This document shows positions 1 to 9,505 of a DNA stretch of 64,000 nucleotides, one piece after another. Origin of the DNA: Paenibacillus silvae (GTDB taxonomy: Bacteria > Bacillota > Bacilli > Paenibacillales > Paenibacillaceae); contig NZ_BMFU01000003.1 of NCBI RefSeq assembly GCF_014639235.1, positions 310,001 to 374,000 on the forward strand. Reading direction: 5' to 3'. Position numbers and translations under genes: made by a program. How positions within the stretch are numbered: position 1 is the stretch's first letter; each line of letters starts with the position of its first letter. Below the pieces are notes generated by a model, which saw only the letters and a list, made by a program, of their open reading frames with translations, made no database searches and was not told where the DNA came from.

Positions 1-29
1 CTCTCTTCCCGTCTTGTTGCTTCTGAAAT

Positions 30-1826
30 CTATATCACCTTGTCCTCCTGCTCCATAATACAGGCATGGTAACCATTCGTACGTTCTAGCAGTTCACGAT
101 GAGTACCGATATCAACAACCTGTCCATCCTGCATATAGATCACCTGATCCGCGCGCTCAAGCAAAGACAGACGATGGGTAACCGCGATAATCGTTGTTCC
201 ATGCTCCGCAGCTAATCCGCTAAACAACAGATTCAACTGCTGCTCATGCCACGGGTCCTGTGATGAGGTTGGTTCATCCAGCAGCAGGATTTCAGGTTTG
301 CGCAGCACTGCTCTGGCAAGGCTGATCCGCTGGAGCTCTCCGCCGGACATGGGACCTCCTTGCGGCTGAAGCTGCGTCTCGTATCCGTTTGTCTGGCACA
401 TAATGGCTTCATGCACATGAGTCATGTGAGCGGCGAGCTTTACTTCTTCGGTAGATAACCCTTCCGCTCCAAATACGAGATTTTCCTCTACGGTCCCTGA
501 GAATACAAAGGCTTGTTGCGGAACATAAATCGGCTTTGTATCTGTGTTTGGCTTTTCGGGCAAAAGGTCGGAATTGTCCCGCTCCTTCAAACCATTCACA
601 TGCCCAAACTTAATGGAGCCGCTCTCAGGCTCATATACTCCGGCGATCATCTTCAATAATGTGGTCTTTCCGCAGCCACTTGGCCCTGTGATGACCGTAA
701 GTACACCTTTTGCCGCTGTAAAAGAAATATTAGATAACACTTCTTCCTGCTCTGAATATCTGTAGGACACCTGTTCTACACGGACACTCCCCTTCTTCAA
801 CATGTGCTGCGGCGAAGCAGCAGCTGGTTTCTTTTTTACCAAATCCAATATTTCAAACATACGGGCTGCATGGGACGCTGAGCCGATGACCTGGTTCCAT
901 AATCCCGACAATGCTTCGATCGGACGTGTCAGCTGGCTGCTTGCCACAAGAAAAGCAGCGAGGCCCCCTACGTCCATCTGCCCCTGCAGCACCTGCATGC
1001 CACCAAGATACAGAATGAGGATCATCCCGCCATAGGTGGAAACCCGCCCGGCTGCCTCCGACAAACGCTGTATCACAGATACCGACATCGCCTGTTTGAA
1101 TACCCGGTGCATTCGTTGCTGAAAACGCTGCTGTACATAACCTGCAAGTCCATAGCTGCGGATCTCCACCGGGGCATGAATCACATCCGTCAGCAGCTCA
1201 TCTCGCGATGCCTCACTTGCATGCATCTGGTCATGCTCGCGCTGCAGTTTTTTCCCCAGCCCTACGGTCACTAAAGGGTAGATTAATGTAAATGCAATAA
1301 TCGCTAACGTCAGCGGCAGGTTCACCCAGCTAAAATAAGCAAAAGCGAGAAGCAATTGAATGATGTTTTTGGCAAGTTCAATCCCGTGCTGATTGATGCC
1401 CTTCTGTGCCTCTGCTGCCGAAGTCCACACTCTGGAGGTGAGATCCCCCGTATGATACTTCGCCAGCTCTTGTGTTTTTGTCTGCCCAAGGGAGTGCAGC
1501 AGCCTGGATTGAATAGATACTTGTGTTTTTTGCTGAAATGCCGTCTCGGTCCACGTCGTGAATACGGTTACAACGATACGGAGCACCACAATGGATACAC
1601 CGATCAACAGCCCGGAATAGATGAGAGAAAACTGGGACTCGGAAGCCCCTTTAACTAATCTGCGGATCGATTCGAGATAACCTACTTCCACCAGTGAAGC
1701 GACCAAGGCAGCAAATAGTAGCGGGAGGACAAACCATCGATAGGTTCCGGTTAAGGACCATAACCGTATTAGTATTTTGATAGGGCGATACGTTTGGGGT
1801 TCTGATATGCTTTGCTCGACTAACAT
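30..1826 (-). CDS. ABC transporter, fused permease and ATPase
   Basis: An exporter-type ABC half-transporter of about 598 residues. The N-terminal ~320 residues hold hydrophobic segments typical of the ABC transmembrane domain; the C-terminal ~240 residues are the nucleotide-binding domain. Visible motifs are Walker A GPSGCGKTT (about residue 382), signature MSGGELQR (about 494) and Walker B ILLLDEP (about 514), with a switch histidine in VTHR. A TTG at 1841 is possible, but ATG at 1826 has GGAG at a good distance and is preferred. The family usually works as a homodimer or heterodimer exporting lipids, peptides or drugs. No second half-transporter is next to it. It is divergent from an AraC-type regulator with a GyrI-like domain, so drug- or ligand-inducible expression is a reasonable inference. 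The substrate is unknown. Confidence 0.9.
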   Translation of the reverse strand: MLVEQSISEPQTYRPIKILIRLWSLTGTYRWFVLPLLFAALVASLVEVGYLESIRRLVKGASESQFSLIYSGLLIGVSIVVLRIVVTVFTTWTETAFQQKTQVSIQSRLLHSLGQTKTQELAKYHTGDLTSRVWTSAAEAQKGINQHGIELAKNIIQLLLAFAYFSWVNLPLTLAIIAFTLIYPLVTVGLGKKLQREHDQMHASEASRDELLTDVIHAPVEIRSYGLAGYVQQRFQQRMHRVFKQAMSVSVIQRLSEAAGRVSTYGGMILILYLGGMQVLQGQMDVGGLAAFLVASSQLTRPIEALSGLWNQVIGSASHAARMFEILDLVKKKPAAASPQHMLKKGSVRVEQVSYRYSEQEEVLSNISFTAAKGVLTVITGPSGCGKTTLLKMIAGVYEPESGSIKFGHVNGLKERDNSDLLPEKPNTDTKPIYVPQQAFVFSGTVEENLVFGAEGLSTEEVKLAAHMTHVHEAIMCQTNGYETQLQPQGGPMSGGELQRISLARAVLRKPEILLLDEPTSSQDPWHEQQLNLLFSGLAAEHGTTIIAVTHRLSLLERADQVIYMQDGQVVDIGTHRELLERTNGYHACIMEQEDKVI

Positions 1827-1947
1827 GCTTGATAACTCCAATCTTGTCGTTAAATTAAATACTTGGTTATGATATCATCAGTGATAAGGAAAAAATGAAC
1901 ATTTCTTGCTGTACTCATTAAATCAGGACAATACAAGGAGATTAGCT

Positions 1948-2841
1948 ATGCAACAAGATCTGCTGCAGACATTAGATACGCTGTTTGACTATATCGAGGA
2001 GCATATCCACGAAAAATTAACACTTGATCACCTGGCATCCGTGACCCATATCTCCAAGTTTCATCTGCATCGCATGTTTAAACATGCCAGCGGACAGCTG
2101 CCGGGTGAATACATTCGCTCCCGCAAATTAGCCCGCAGTCTGGAGCAATTGGTGGATCTGAATTGGAAAATTATAGATATTAGCGGGCATTATACTTTTG
2201 AACATGAGCAGTCCTATATTCGGGCTTTCAAGCAGGCGTTCGGTATTACACCTCTGCAGTATCGTAAACAAGGTGCGGGGGATCTACAATTCACTGCACG
2301 TATGACCTCATCCATGATTACGATGCTTCCATATGGGTATATTTTCAAGCCTGTATATGTACGCAAACCTGCAATGAGGCTGATCGGTGTGCAATCCCGC
2401 ATTCGATATGTGGACAACGAGGAAACGTATGAAGCCAATTCGGCGGGCAACCATTTTTATGAAGAATATGCTGACAGGATTCCCAACGTGCTGTACCCGA
2501 ACGTATACATCGGACTTACGAATGAAATCAAGGATCATCACAGTACATATCAGCCATCGATCGAAGTAACCAGCCTGGAACAGATCCCGGAGGGGCTAAA
2601 CGGTATAGAAGTACCTGCCAATCAATACGCGGTGTTCAAATTTGTATGTGACTTCCACCCGAGTTTGATCAACATTGATCATCTGGATAGTGTATGGACG
2701 TTTATCGATGAATACTGGCAGAGCCATTCAGGATACGTCAAGAGTGATGCTTATTATTTTGAACGAATCGACGGCAGTCTGGCAGAGGAGCATTATGGCG
2801 AACTCGACATCTATATCCCTGCGAAACAAGCTGCGTTCTGA
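1948..2841 (+). CDS. AraC family regulator with GyrI-like ligand domain
   Basis: About 297 residues. The first ~100 residues are an AraC-type double helix-turn-helix (LTLDHLASVTHISKFHLHR, then FGITPLQYRKQ). The remainder, from about MRLIGVQSR onward, resembles the GyrI-like/AraC effector-binding domain that senses small hydrophobic or cationic molecules. The start at 1948 is chosen because AAGGAG lies at 1935-1940; an in-frame upstream start at 1906 lacks such a site. It is divergent from the ABC exporter across a gap of about 120 bp, so it probably regulates that gene and itself. A small membrane protein follows after 30 bp and may be co-transcribed. Confidence 0.88.
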   Translation: MQQDLLQTLDTLFDYIEEHIHEKLTLDHLASVTHISKFHLHRMFKHASGQLPGEYIRSRKLARSLEQLVDLNWKIIDISGHYTFEHEQSYIRAFKQAFGITPLQYRKQGAGDLQFTARMTSSMITMLPYGYIFKPVYVRKPAMRLIGVQSRIRYVDNEETYEANSAGNHFYEEYADRIPNVLYPNVYIGLTNEIKDHHSTYQPSIEVTSLEQIPEGLNGIEVPANQYAVFKFVCDFHPSLINIDHLDSVWTFIDEYWQSHSGYVKSDAYYFERIDGSLAEEHYGELDIYIPAKQAAF

Positions 2842-2871
2842 ACAAAGCTCCAAAATGGAAGGTGCAATGTT

Positions 2872-3411
2872 ATGACTAAAGATATGAATGAAAGATCGGA
2901 TTCATCTTCTATGACCACCCGTAAATCCTGGATACGCAGGCATCCCCTCGCATCGGTAGGGATCGCAATGTTAGTGGTGCCTGCGCTTGCTTTAACGCTT
3001 TTCTTCACACTTCGTCCTTATCTCTCTACCTTTGATCGGTCTGGTGAAGGTGATCTGAGCTACTCAATGCCTTCACGAAACGGGGAGTATATTGCTGAGC
3101 TATACGGGGTTCCCTATGGCGGCGCGGCAGGTGGAGTAACGATCTGGGTTGACGTGAGGAAAACAGGGGATGCGGACACTACTAGTGCTAAAAGTATATA
3201 TCGTACAGAGTTTCACGGAAACAATCACCTCGAATGGGAGAATGATCACACCCTGCGGATCGAGAACTGGAGCAAGTACACCAACGAAACGGTTACATTA
3301 AATATTGATGAAGAAATCTATGATGGCCGGGGCTGGGCCTGCAAAAGCTGGCGCACAACGGGTCAGTACGTGCGATGCCTCACACCTGAAAATGTGAAAA
3401 CATTGAAATAA
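2872..3411 (+). CDS. Small membrane-anchored protein, DUF5412-like
   Basis: 179 residues with a basic N-terminus, one hydrophobic segment at about residues 28-48 (ASVGIAMLVVPALALTLFF) and an extracytoplasmic remainder. The body (SYSMPSRNGEYIAE, GGAAGGVTIWV, a WEN.H.LRI.N stretch) resembles the DUF5412 family of Bacillales membrane proteins, but this match is from memory and tentative. The gene starts 30 bp after the AraC gene and ends before a strong hairpin terminator, so the two are likely one transcript. Function is unknown. Confidence 0.7.
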   Translation: MTKDMNERSDSSSMTTRKSWIRRHPLASVGIAMLVVPALALTLFFTLRPYLSTFDRSGEGDLSYSMPSRNGEYIAELYGVPYGGAAGGVTIWVDVRKTGDADTTSAKSIYRTEFHGNNHLEWENDHTLRIENWSKYTNETVTLNIDEEIYDGRGWACKSWRTTGQYVRCLTPENVKTLK

Positions 3412-3465
3412 TTCGATCGTTTACACCTCTTGCAACCAAAGCTATTTATTTGTGAAAAAATAAAA

Positions 3466-3510
3466 CCAGCCCCGTTTACCGATTCTCTCGGTTGAACGGG
3501 GTTGATTTTG
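3466..3510. terminator. Bidirectional intrinsic terminator
   Basis: The hairpin pairs CCCCGTTTACCGA with TCGGTTGAACGGGG around a short TTCTC loop. It is followed by ATTTTG on the + strand and flanked by TTTTATTTTTT when read on the - strand. It lies between convergent genes and can end both. Confidence 0.8.
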
Positions 3511-3554
3511 TGTCTGGCCTCATTATTCAGAAGCAGGAATACGGCGGCTTAACT

Positions 3555-4661
3555 CTAAAGCTCCTGTTCTTTCCTCTGCTTGCGGATCACGGCTTCAAGC
3601 TTCTGGCGATTGTCCAGCAGGCCCGGATCATTCGGCAGGTATTCACGGGCTTTGCTGTTGTGGCGCAGCGACTGCTCCCAGTTGCCCAGATGTGCATAAC
3701 AGATCGAGAGCCGGGCATGCGGCAGCCAGGTCCGGCAGGCCGCTGGTACAGGGCGCAGACCCGGATCGCGACTGCTCACATCCACCGCCTGCATGTACCA
3801 GTAGATGGCGGAGATCACCTCCTGCCGTTCCTGGAAGCAGGAGGCAATCGCGCAGCAGAAATCGGCATGCGGCAGGTCGAACCGGAACGACTGCAGCAGC
3901 GCGCCCAGCTTGCGGCCCGGCTCGCCAAGCCGCTCATAACATTCCGCCAGCCTTGCGCAGGCAATGAGTCGGTCCTCACGGTAACCGCTAGGCTGCTCCA
4001 GCAGCTTCGCGTAACCGCGTGCCGCCGCCGCATAGCGCTGGCGGTCATAACATTCGCCTGCATAATAGAACAGCAGGCGTCCCTGGGCTATGCCCTCTTC
4101 GGCGATCCATTTGCGCAGGATGCGCACGTTTCGCGCCGAATGGTTCCCCCCCTCGCGGCGATGTGTGACGGCAATATCTGCCGTAATGACCTCGCCTTGC
4201 GGGAAGCACAGCTGCTCGTGCAGCCGGCCATGCCAGCGGCACCCGGCATCCCGCTTGACCAGGCGAAGCCGGCGGTCCGCCACCAGCGGACTTCCCTCCG
4301 GCCCCTCGGCCAGCGTATAGCTCATCACCACACCCGCCGTCTCTCCATCGGCTGATAGCTGCTGCTTCAAAGCAGCAAGCTTCGCCCGTTCCGCGGGCAG
4401 CAGCACATCATCCGCATCGAGCCACAGAATATATTCCTGGGTGGCTCTGGCGAATGACTCATTCCGCGCCGCGGCAAAGTCCTCGTTCCACGCATACGTG
4501 TATACCCGGTCAGTGTACGTCGCGGCAATCTCCATCGTTCGATCCGACGAACCCGTATCCAGAACGATGATCTCGTCTGCAATGCCAGCTGCCGAATCAA
4601 GACATCGCGCCAGTGTGCGTTCCTCGTTCTTCACAATCATACATAAACTGATGGTGATCAC
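3555..4661 (-). CDS. Family 2 glycosyltransferase with TPR-like C-terminus
   Basis: 368 residues, GTG start with GGGAGGG upstream. The N-terminal ~230 residues form a GT-A fold: SLCMIVKNEE near the start, VLDTGSSDRT, and the DxD-type metal and sugar-nucleotide site WLDADDV (residues 80-86). The C-terminal ~140 residues are helical and repeat-like (LAECYERLGE, AIYWYMQA, LSICYAHLGNW), consistent with TPRs. The combination is typical of SunS-like or surface-glycan glycosyltransferases that act on proteins or cell-wall polymers at the cytoplasmic face. It is the distal gene of a - strand glycan cluster but is separated from the methyltransferase by about 650 bp of repeats, so it probably has its own promoter. 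The middle of the gene is notably GC-rich. Confidence 0.88.
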   Translation of the reverse strand: MITISLCMIVKNEERTLARCLDSAAGIADEIIVLDTGSSDRTMEIAATYTDRVYTYAWNEDFAAARNESFARATQEYILWLDADDVLLPAERAKLAALKQQLSADGETAGVVMSYTLAEGPEGSPLVADRRLRLVKRDAGCRWHGRLHEQLCFPQGEVITADIAVTHRREGGNHSARNVRILRKWIAEEGIAQGRLLFYYAGECYDRQRYAAAARGYAKLLEQPSGYREDRLIACARLAECYERLGEPGRKLGALLQSFRFDLPHADFCCAIASCFQERQEVISAIYWYMQAVDVSSRDPGLRPVPAACRTWLPHARLSICYAHLGNWEQSLRHNSKAREYLPNDPGLLDNRQKLEAVIRKQRKEQEL

Positions 4662-4685
4662 GTTTCAAGCCCTCCCTGCAGCGGC

Positions 4686-4878
4686 TAACGATTCCAGATG
4701 ACGCTATTTCATACATTTCAGGCATTTTAAAAATGTAACGATTCTGAGAAACGCTATTCTCTCATTTCATGTGTAAATTCAGGACATTTCGCCTGATTTT
4801 CATGAAATAGCGTCACTAGGAATCGTTACAATTTTCAACCATGCAAAATGGCACAAATAAGGTGTCTGGGAATCGTTA
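4686..4878. repeat. 193-bp four-site palindromic element, copy A
   Basis: Four copies of the site TAACGATTC-N9-YTATTT are arranged + + - -. Forward sites start at 4686 and 4736; reverse sites (AAATAR-N9-GAATCGTTA) end at 4828 and 4878. The 9-bp TAACGATTC part is invariant in all four; the second forward site has one mismatch (CTATTC). The whole could fold as one long hairpin. A second copy with exactly the same spacings lies at 41784-41976. It begins 25 bp upstream of the glycosyltransferase start. No coding capacity was found. Confidence 0.85.
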
Positions 4879-4889
4879 AAATGCAATTA

Positions 4890-5310
<421 letters not shown>

Positions 5311-5316
5311 ATTTCG

Positions 5317-6060
5317 CTACACTTCCTCATTCCCCTGACGTAACCGTCTCAGTTGTTCCACGGCACTGTCCAGCGCTTTTTTACGCTGCTTCATGGAACG
5401 CAGATGCTGCTGCTCTACCTCTTCAAAATGGGTATGATCCAGCTTCATCCAATCCAGCACCTGGCTCAGAGGAGGTTTTACGTCGAGCTGTATTTTCTGC
5501 CGTTTACGCGCCACACAACATAGATATTTATGATGAACTTCCAGTTTCATTACTTCAAAATACGGGATCAGACACATCGCCAGATTACTCGCATAGAACG
5601 TCTGTTTATGATCATAGAATGGATGATAGCCATAAGGAACGGTCACAATGAGTGTACCTTCCTCTACGAGCAGATGATGAATCTGCAGCAGCAGTGTCTC
5701 CGGATGCGCAAAATGCTCCAGCACTTCCCCCAGCAGTACGGTGTCAAACGTTGTTCTCGCCTTCCACTGCGTGATGTCCAGCATGCGGAAATCCACATGG
5801 TTGCGGACAGGTTTTGATTCTTTAGCCAGTTCCTCCTGCGCATAGCGAATGCTTTCTTCCTCCAGATCCACACCTGTCACACGGAATCCCTCACGCCCCA
5901 ACAGAATAGACGTAATTCCCTGACTGCATCCTACATCCAGAATGCGTTTACCTGTGGTCTCCCGGCACATCCAGTGCACTCGAGTTCTCGTCGCTTCATG
6001 AGAATCTTCGGAATTAATCTCTCCGTAATAACGTTCGTTCACCCGGTCATGATTCGCCAT
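5317..6060 (-). CDS. Class I SAM-dependent methyltransferase
   Basis: 247 residues. Motif I is ILDVGCSQG (about residues 39-47), with the acidic residue after beta-2 in VTGVDLEE and the motif IV/post region DTVLLGEVLEHF. The fold is that of small-molecule or sugar O-/N-methyltransferases. The tail (about residue 200 on) is a charged helix. GGGAG lies upstream of the ATG. The start overlaps the end of the nucleotide-sugar dehydrogenase by 14 bp, indicating translational coupling. The context suggests methylation of a sugar or glycan, but the acceptor cannot be read from the sequence. Confidence 0.87.
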   Translation of the reverse strand: MANHDRVNERYYGEINSEDSHEATRTRVHWMCRETTGKRILDVGCSQGITSILLGREGFRVTGVDLEEESIRYAQEELAKESKPVRNHVDFRMLDITQWKARTTFDTVLLGEVLEHFAHPETLLLQIHHLLVEEGTLIVTVPYGYHPFYDHKQTFYASNLAMCLIPYFEVMKLEVHHKYLCCVARKRQKIQLDVKPPLSQVLDWMKLDHTHFEEVEQQHLRSMKQRKKALDSAVEQLRRLRQGNEEV

Positions 6061-7774
6061 AGTTATCTCCCGTTTTTCCGTGCATTTTTTTCACATCTTG
6101 ATCCGCCCATGCAGCGTCTTGGCTTCCATATGATTCACCATTCTCGTTTTCTGAACTTTCGCCCGAGGGAACGCACTCGTGTTTCGTATCCGGATATTTT
6201 TCACGTTGTCCTTTTACATCTGATCCTGCTGAATCTCCCTCTCTCGTGACCTGACCGCTGTTATTATGACCTTCCAATCCTGCCGCTTCATGCTCTGTAT
6301 TTTGAAAATCCTCTTTTTTTGTCCCTCGGTCTTGCCGCTCCGGCTGACCGAGCACAACGATGTTGTCTCCGCGGCATCCGGCCGTGGCGTTGCGTGTATC
6401 AAAAATCAGCGGTGCATGATCCGCCATCTCCTGGTAATCAAACGCGGTGTGATCTGTCGTGATGATCACGAGATCAGCCCATGTCCATAATTCGGGCGAA
6501 GCTGGCCGGGACTGAAGCATTGAACCATCATCCTGACGGAATACGGGCACCATCGGATCGGTGAAAACAACGTCGGCGCCCGCTGCGCTCAGCAGCCGGA
6601 AGACGTCGAGCGCCGGGGATTCGCGCAGATCGTCAATGTCTTTTTTGTACGCCATACCCGCCAGTACAACGCGGGCACCGCGAATAGAATGGCCGCGCTG
6701 CTCCAGCAAGGCTGCTGCACGCTGAACCACATGCTGCGGCATCTGCCTGTTGGTCGCGTCTGCGAGCTCGATGAACCGCAGCTCCGATCCCTGACGATTG
6801 GCCGCCCAGGACAGATAGATCGGATCAATCGGAATGCAGTGCCCGCCAATGCCCGGCCCAGGATAAAACGGCATATATCCAAACGGCTTCGTTGCCGCCG
6901 CCTGCAGTACTTCCCAGATGTCTACCCCCATCTGCTCGCAAGCCGGGGTCAACTCGTTAACCAGCGCAATGTTGACGCTGCGAAACGTATTTTCGAACAG
7001 TTTCGCTGTCTCGGCAACCGTTGTCGAGCTCACCGGTACAACTTCGTTCAGAAACGAGCCGTAAAATTGTGTTCCATAACTCAGACAGGCGGGAGTCGAA
7101 CCACCGATGATTTTAGGCGTATTTTTCACACCATAATGCACGCTGCCCGGATCGACTCGCTCTGGAGAATAACAGACATAGAAATGTTCACCTGCTGTCC
7201 AGCCGCGCGCTGCCTCTACAGGCTGTTTCACATGCTCTTCCGTTGTGCCTGGATACGTGGTGCTCTCCAGAATGACAAGGCTGCCCAGCTGAAGATAGGG
7301 GGTCATGCCCCCCACAGCTGAGGAAATATAGGATATATCAGGCTGATGTGCATTCGTTAACGGAGTTGGTACACAGATTACAATGACATCTGCATCTGCG
7401 ACTGCCGCATAATCTGTGCCTGCTGTCAACAAATTCGCCTCCAGCAGCGTTTGAAGCACCTCATCTTCAATGCCAATAATATACGAATGACCTGCGCGGA
7501 GCTTTGCCACTTTGCCTGCATCGATATCAATGCCGTGCACCCGGTAACCAGACTGTGCCATCTCAACGGCCATCGGCAGACCCACGTAACCAAGACCGAT
7601 GACAACAGCCTTCAGGGAGCGGTCATGAATGCATTGAAGCGTGGTCTGCTGTGGCTTCGGGTAGAGCGGCTTCAATCGCTGCTCTTTCCGGCCACGGTAC
7701 TCTGCTGGAGCGTGTGCCTGCTTCTCCTTCTCTTCTTGCCCTTTCTCTTCGGGATTCAGGCTGTTCTCACTCAT
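6047..7774 (-). CDS. UDP-sugar 6-dehydrogenase (WbpA/WecC type) with long acidic tail
   Basis: About 575 residues from the ATG at 7774, which has GGAGGTGG upstream; a start at 7846 would run into the preceding gene. It has an N-terminal Rossmann domain (AVVIGLGYVGLPMA), the catalytic cysteine motif GIGGHCIPIDP, and a C-terminal UDP-binding domain (VVLAGMAYKKDIDDLRESPA). These enzymes oxidise UDP-GlcNAc, UDP-ManNAc or UDP-Glc to the uronate with two NAD+. It differs from the usual ~430 residues by a ~45-residue charged N-terminal extension and a ~110-residue low-complexity tail rich in E, G, S, D and K after the end of the enzyme fold. It sits between the NDP-sugar dehydratase and the methyltransferase, so an aminouronic-acid-containing glycan is likely. 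Confidence 0.9.
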   Translation of the reverse strand: MSENSLNPEEKGQEEKEKQAHAPAEYRGRKEQRLKPLYPKPQQTTLQCIHDRSLKAVVIGLGYVGLPMAVEMAQSGYRVHGIDIDAGKVAKLRAGHSYIIGIEDEVLQTLLEANLLTAGTDYAAVADADVIVICVPTPLTNAHQPDISYISSAVGGMTPYLQLGSLVILESTTYPGTTEEHVKQPVEAARGWTAGEHFYVCYSPERVDPGSVHYGVKNTPKIIGGSTPACLSYGTQFYGSFLNEVVPVSSTTVAETAKLFENTFRSVNIALVNELTPACEQMGVDIWEVLQAAATKPFGYMPFYPGPGIGGHCIPIDPIYLSWAANRQGSELRFIELADATNRQMPQHVVQRAAALLEQRGHSIRGARVVLAGMAYKKDIDDLRESPALDVFRLLSAAGADVVFTDPMVPVFRQDDGSMLQSRPASPELWTWADLVIITTDHTAFDYQEMADHAPLIFDTRNATAGCRGDNIVVLGQPERQDRGTKKEDFQNTEHEAAGLEGHNNSGQVTREGDSAGSDVKGQREKYPDTKHECVPSGESSENENGESYGSQDAAWADQDVKKMHGKTGDNYGES

Positions 7775-7808
7775 CTCTTCCACCTCCAAACGTTCCGCCT
7801 CCCTTCCG

Positions 7809-8798
7809 TTAGTTGATATATCCTCCTGCACGTAAAAACGCAGCAATTGCCGGTTTGTTCATCATTTCACTGTCAGAGCGGTACTGGTCAAATTTCACAC
7901 GAGGCAAATGATCATAATGATTCGTAAGTCCTTGATCGGCATGCTCCGGCAAAATGACATAATACTGCGCATCGTACTTCCGTGTACGCGGTGCTTCAAA
8001 TGGCGAGATCAGCACTTCGTGCAGCTTCTCCCCGGGGCGAATGCCTGTCACTTTGTAATCGCCAGACGGACGGCCTGCCTGTTCCAGCATGACAGAAGCC
8101 AGTTCGGTCATGTTGCAAGCTTTCATTTTCATTACAAATGTCTCGCCGCCTACTGCCGCTTCCGCTGCTTTGAGCAATAAATGAATGGCCTCGGTACGGG
8201 TCAGGAAAAAGCGAGTCATGCCTTCGTCCGTAATGGTCAGGCTTTTGCCTTCATCAATCTGTCTGCGGAACAAAGGAACAACACTGCCGCTTGTGCCCAG
8301 CACGTTGCCGCCGCGGATGCATACAAACCGGGTTTTCTCGCTCAGCCAGTTGGCACGAATCATCATTTTTTCACCCAGCGCTTTGGTCATGCCGTACACG
8401 TTAATCGGATCAACCGCCTTGTCGGTGGATACGTCAATGACTTTCGGAATCCCCATACGAATGGCCGCCCGAATAATATTTTGTGTTCCAATCACATTCG
8501 TTTTAAATGCTTCATCCGGCTGATCCTCACAGACCGGAACATGCTTCAGCGCTGCCAGATGGAAGAGCACATCCACGCCTTTGCACGCCTCCTCCACAGC
8601 TCGGTAATCTCGAATATCTCCAATGATAAAACGCAAACGCGGATCATGATTGAACTCCCGCTGCATCGCGATCTGAGCATATTCGTTCCGGGAAAGCAAT
8701 CGAATCTCCGCCGGGTTCTGCGCGAGCAGCACCTCAGTCAGCTTCTGACCCCAGGAGCCAGTTCCTCCGGTGACCAGAATCGTTTGTCCTTGAATCAT
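7809..8798 (-). CDS. NDP-sugar 4,6-dehydratase/epimerase (PseB/CapE-like)
   Basis: 329 residues, extended SDR fold of the Polysacc_synt_2 group. The nucleotide-binding motif is TGGTGSWG (residues 10-17); LAALKHVPVCE is typical of UDP-GlcNAc 4,6-dehydratases (inverting) and of CapE/FnlA-type enzymes; the catalytic Tyr-Lys pair is in NVYGMTKALGEK. The substrate is probably UDP-GlcNAc. AGGAGGG lies upstream of the ATG. It is followed 34 bp later by the sugar dehydrogenase, and the glycosyltransferase upstream ends 17 bp before it, so the four genes look like an operon. PseB and CapE functions cannot be separated by eye. Confidence 0.88.
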   Translation of the reverse strand: MIQGQTILVTGGTGSWGQKLTEVLLAQNPAEIRLLSRNEYAQIAMQREFNHDPRLRFIIGDIRDYRAVEEACKGVDVLFHLAALKHVPVCEDQPDEAFKTNVIGTQNIIRAAIRMGIPKVIDVSTDKAVDPINVYGMTKALGEKMMIRANWLSEKTRFVCIRGGNVLGTSGSVVPLFRRQIDEGKSLTITDEGMTRFFLTRTEAIHLLLKAAEAAVGGETFVMKMKACNMTELASVMLEQAGRPSGDYKVTGIRPGEKLHEVLISPFEAPRTRKYDAQYYVILPEHADQGLTNHYDHLPRVKFDQYRSDSEMMNKPAIAAFLRAGGYIN

Positions 8799-8815
8799 GG
8801 ATGAATCCCTCCTGT

Positions 8816-9505
8816 TCAGATCATAAATTCGCGTAAAACCTGTGCCATCTCTTCGCGGCTTAAACGGTCTTTGGGCGGTACCTTTTTGACTGACGTATTG
8901 CTGGAATGCACGATATTGACGTAGTTCCGCGGAGCCAGCAGTTCATGCGGCAGGTCGATGACATTGCCATGGGTACCCCGGCCGGGAAGTTTGACCCGAT
9001 ATCCTGCGGCATATTCCGCCGTTTTATAGAGATAGACATAAAATTGCGGTGAACGGTGAAACGCCGGGGCCATCTCATTGTTCACACTGTCCCACAGATA
9101 GCCGTTCTGATTGATCAACGCCATCGTTTCTGGCTGAGGCTGTACATCGTAGAGCTGCTGCACAAATGTTTTGTGGTACAGATCATCTGAATCCAGACGG
9201 GCAATATAGATGTTCTCTACATCTTTGGCAAATTCCAAAATCGCGCGCACACTCTCGATATGGGTTCCAAAACGAATATTCGAAGGCAGCGGCTCCTGGC
9301 TCGCCAAAATCTCCTGCATCAGCTCCCCGGATTCCTTCGAAAGCTTCACCACCGTCAGGAAATCTTGATTGGTCTGAGCCTTGAGACAATGCAATGTAAA
9401 TGTACGAAAAATGGTCATACGGCGCTCCAGCCATTCGCGGGTCAGCCGCTGCGGATCTAACCCGTAGTTATTGAAGTTAATCTCAATCACAACTTTCCTG
9501 GACAT
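8816..9505 (-). CDS. Glycosyltransferase, putative rhamnosyltransferase type
   Basis: About 229 residues from the ATG at 9505, chosen because AGGAGG precedes it by 6 nt; a longer reading frame starts at 9586. It resembles the 'putative rhamnosyl transferase' family: a GT-A core with the DxD-like motif ARLDSDDLYH near the middle and the conserved context QTNQDFLTVVKLS. It is the first gene of the - strand glycan operon. Donor and acceptor are unknown. Confidence 0.78.
   Translation of the reverse strand: MSRKVVIEINFNNYGLDPQRLTREWLERRMTIFRTFTLHCLKAQTNQDFLTVVKLSKESGELMQEILASQEPLPSNIRFGTHIESVRAILEFAKDVENIYIARLDSDDLYHKTFVQQLYDVQPQPETMALINQNGYLWDSVNNEMAPAFHRSPQFYVYLYKTAEYAAGYRVKLPGRGTHGNVIDLPHELLAPRNYVNIVHSSNTSVKKVPPKDRLSREEMAQVLREFMI

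Noticed and set aside
3492..4355. Long + strand frame opposite the TPR glycosyltransferase
   Set aside because: It is a shadow of the GC-rich - strand gene, with no RBS or family features.
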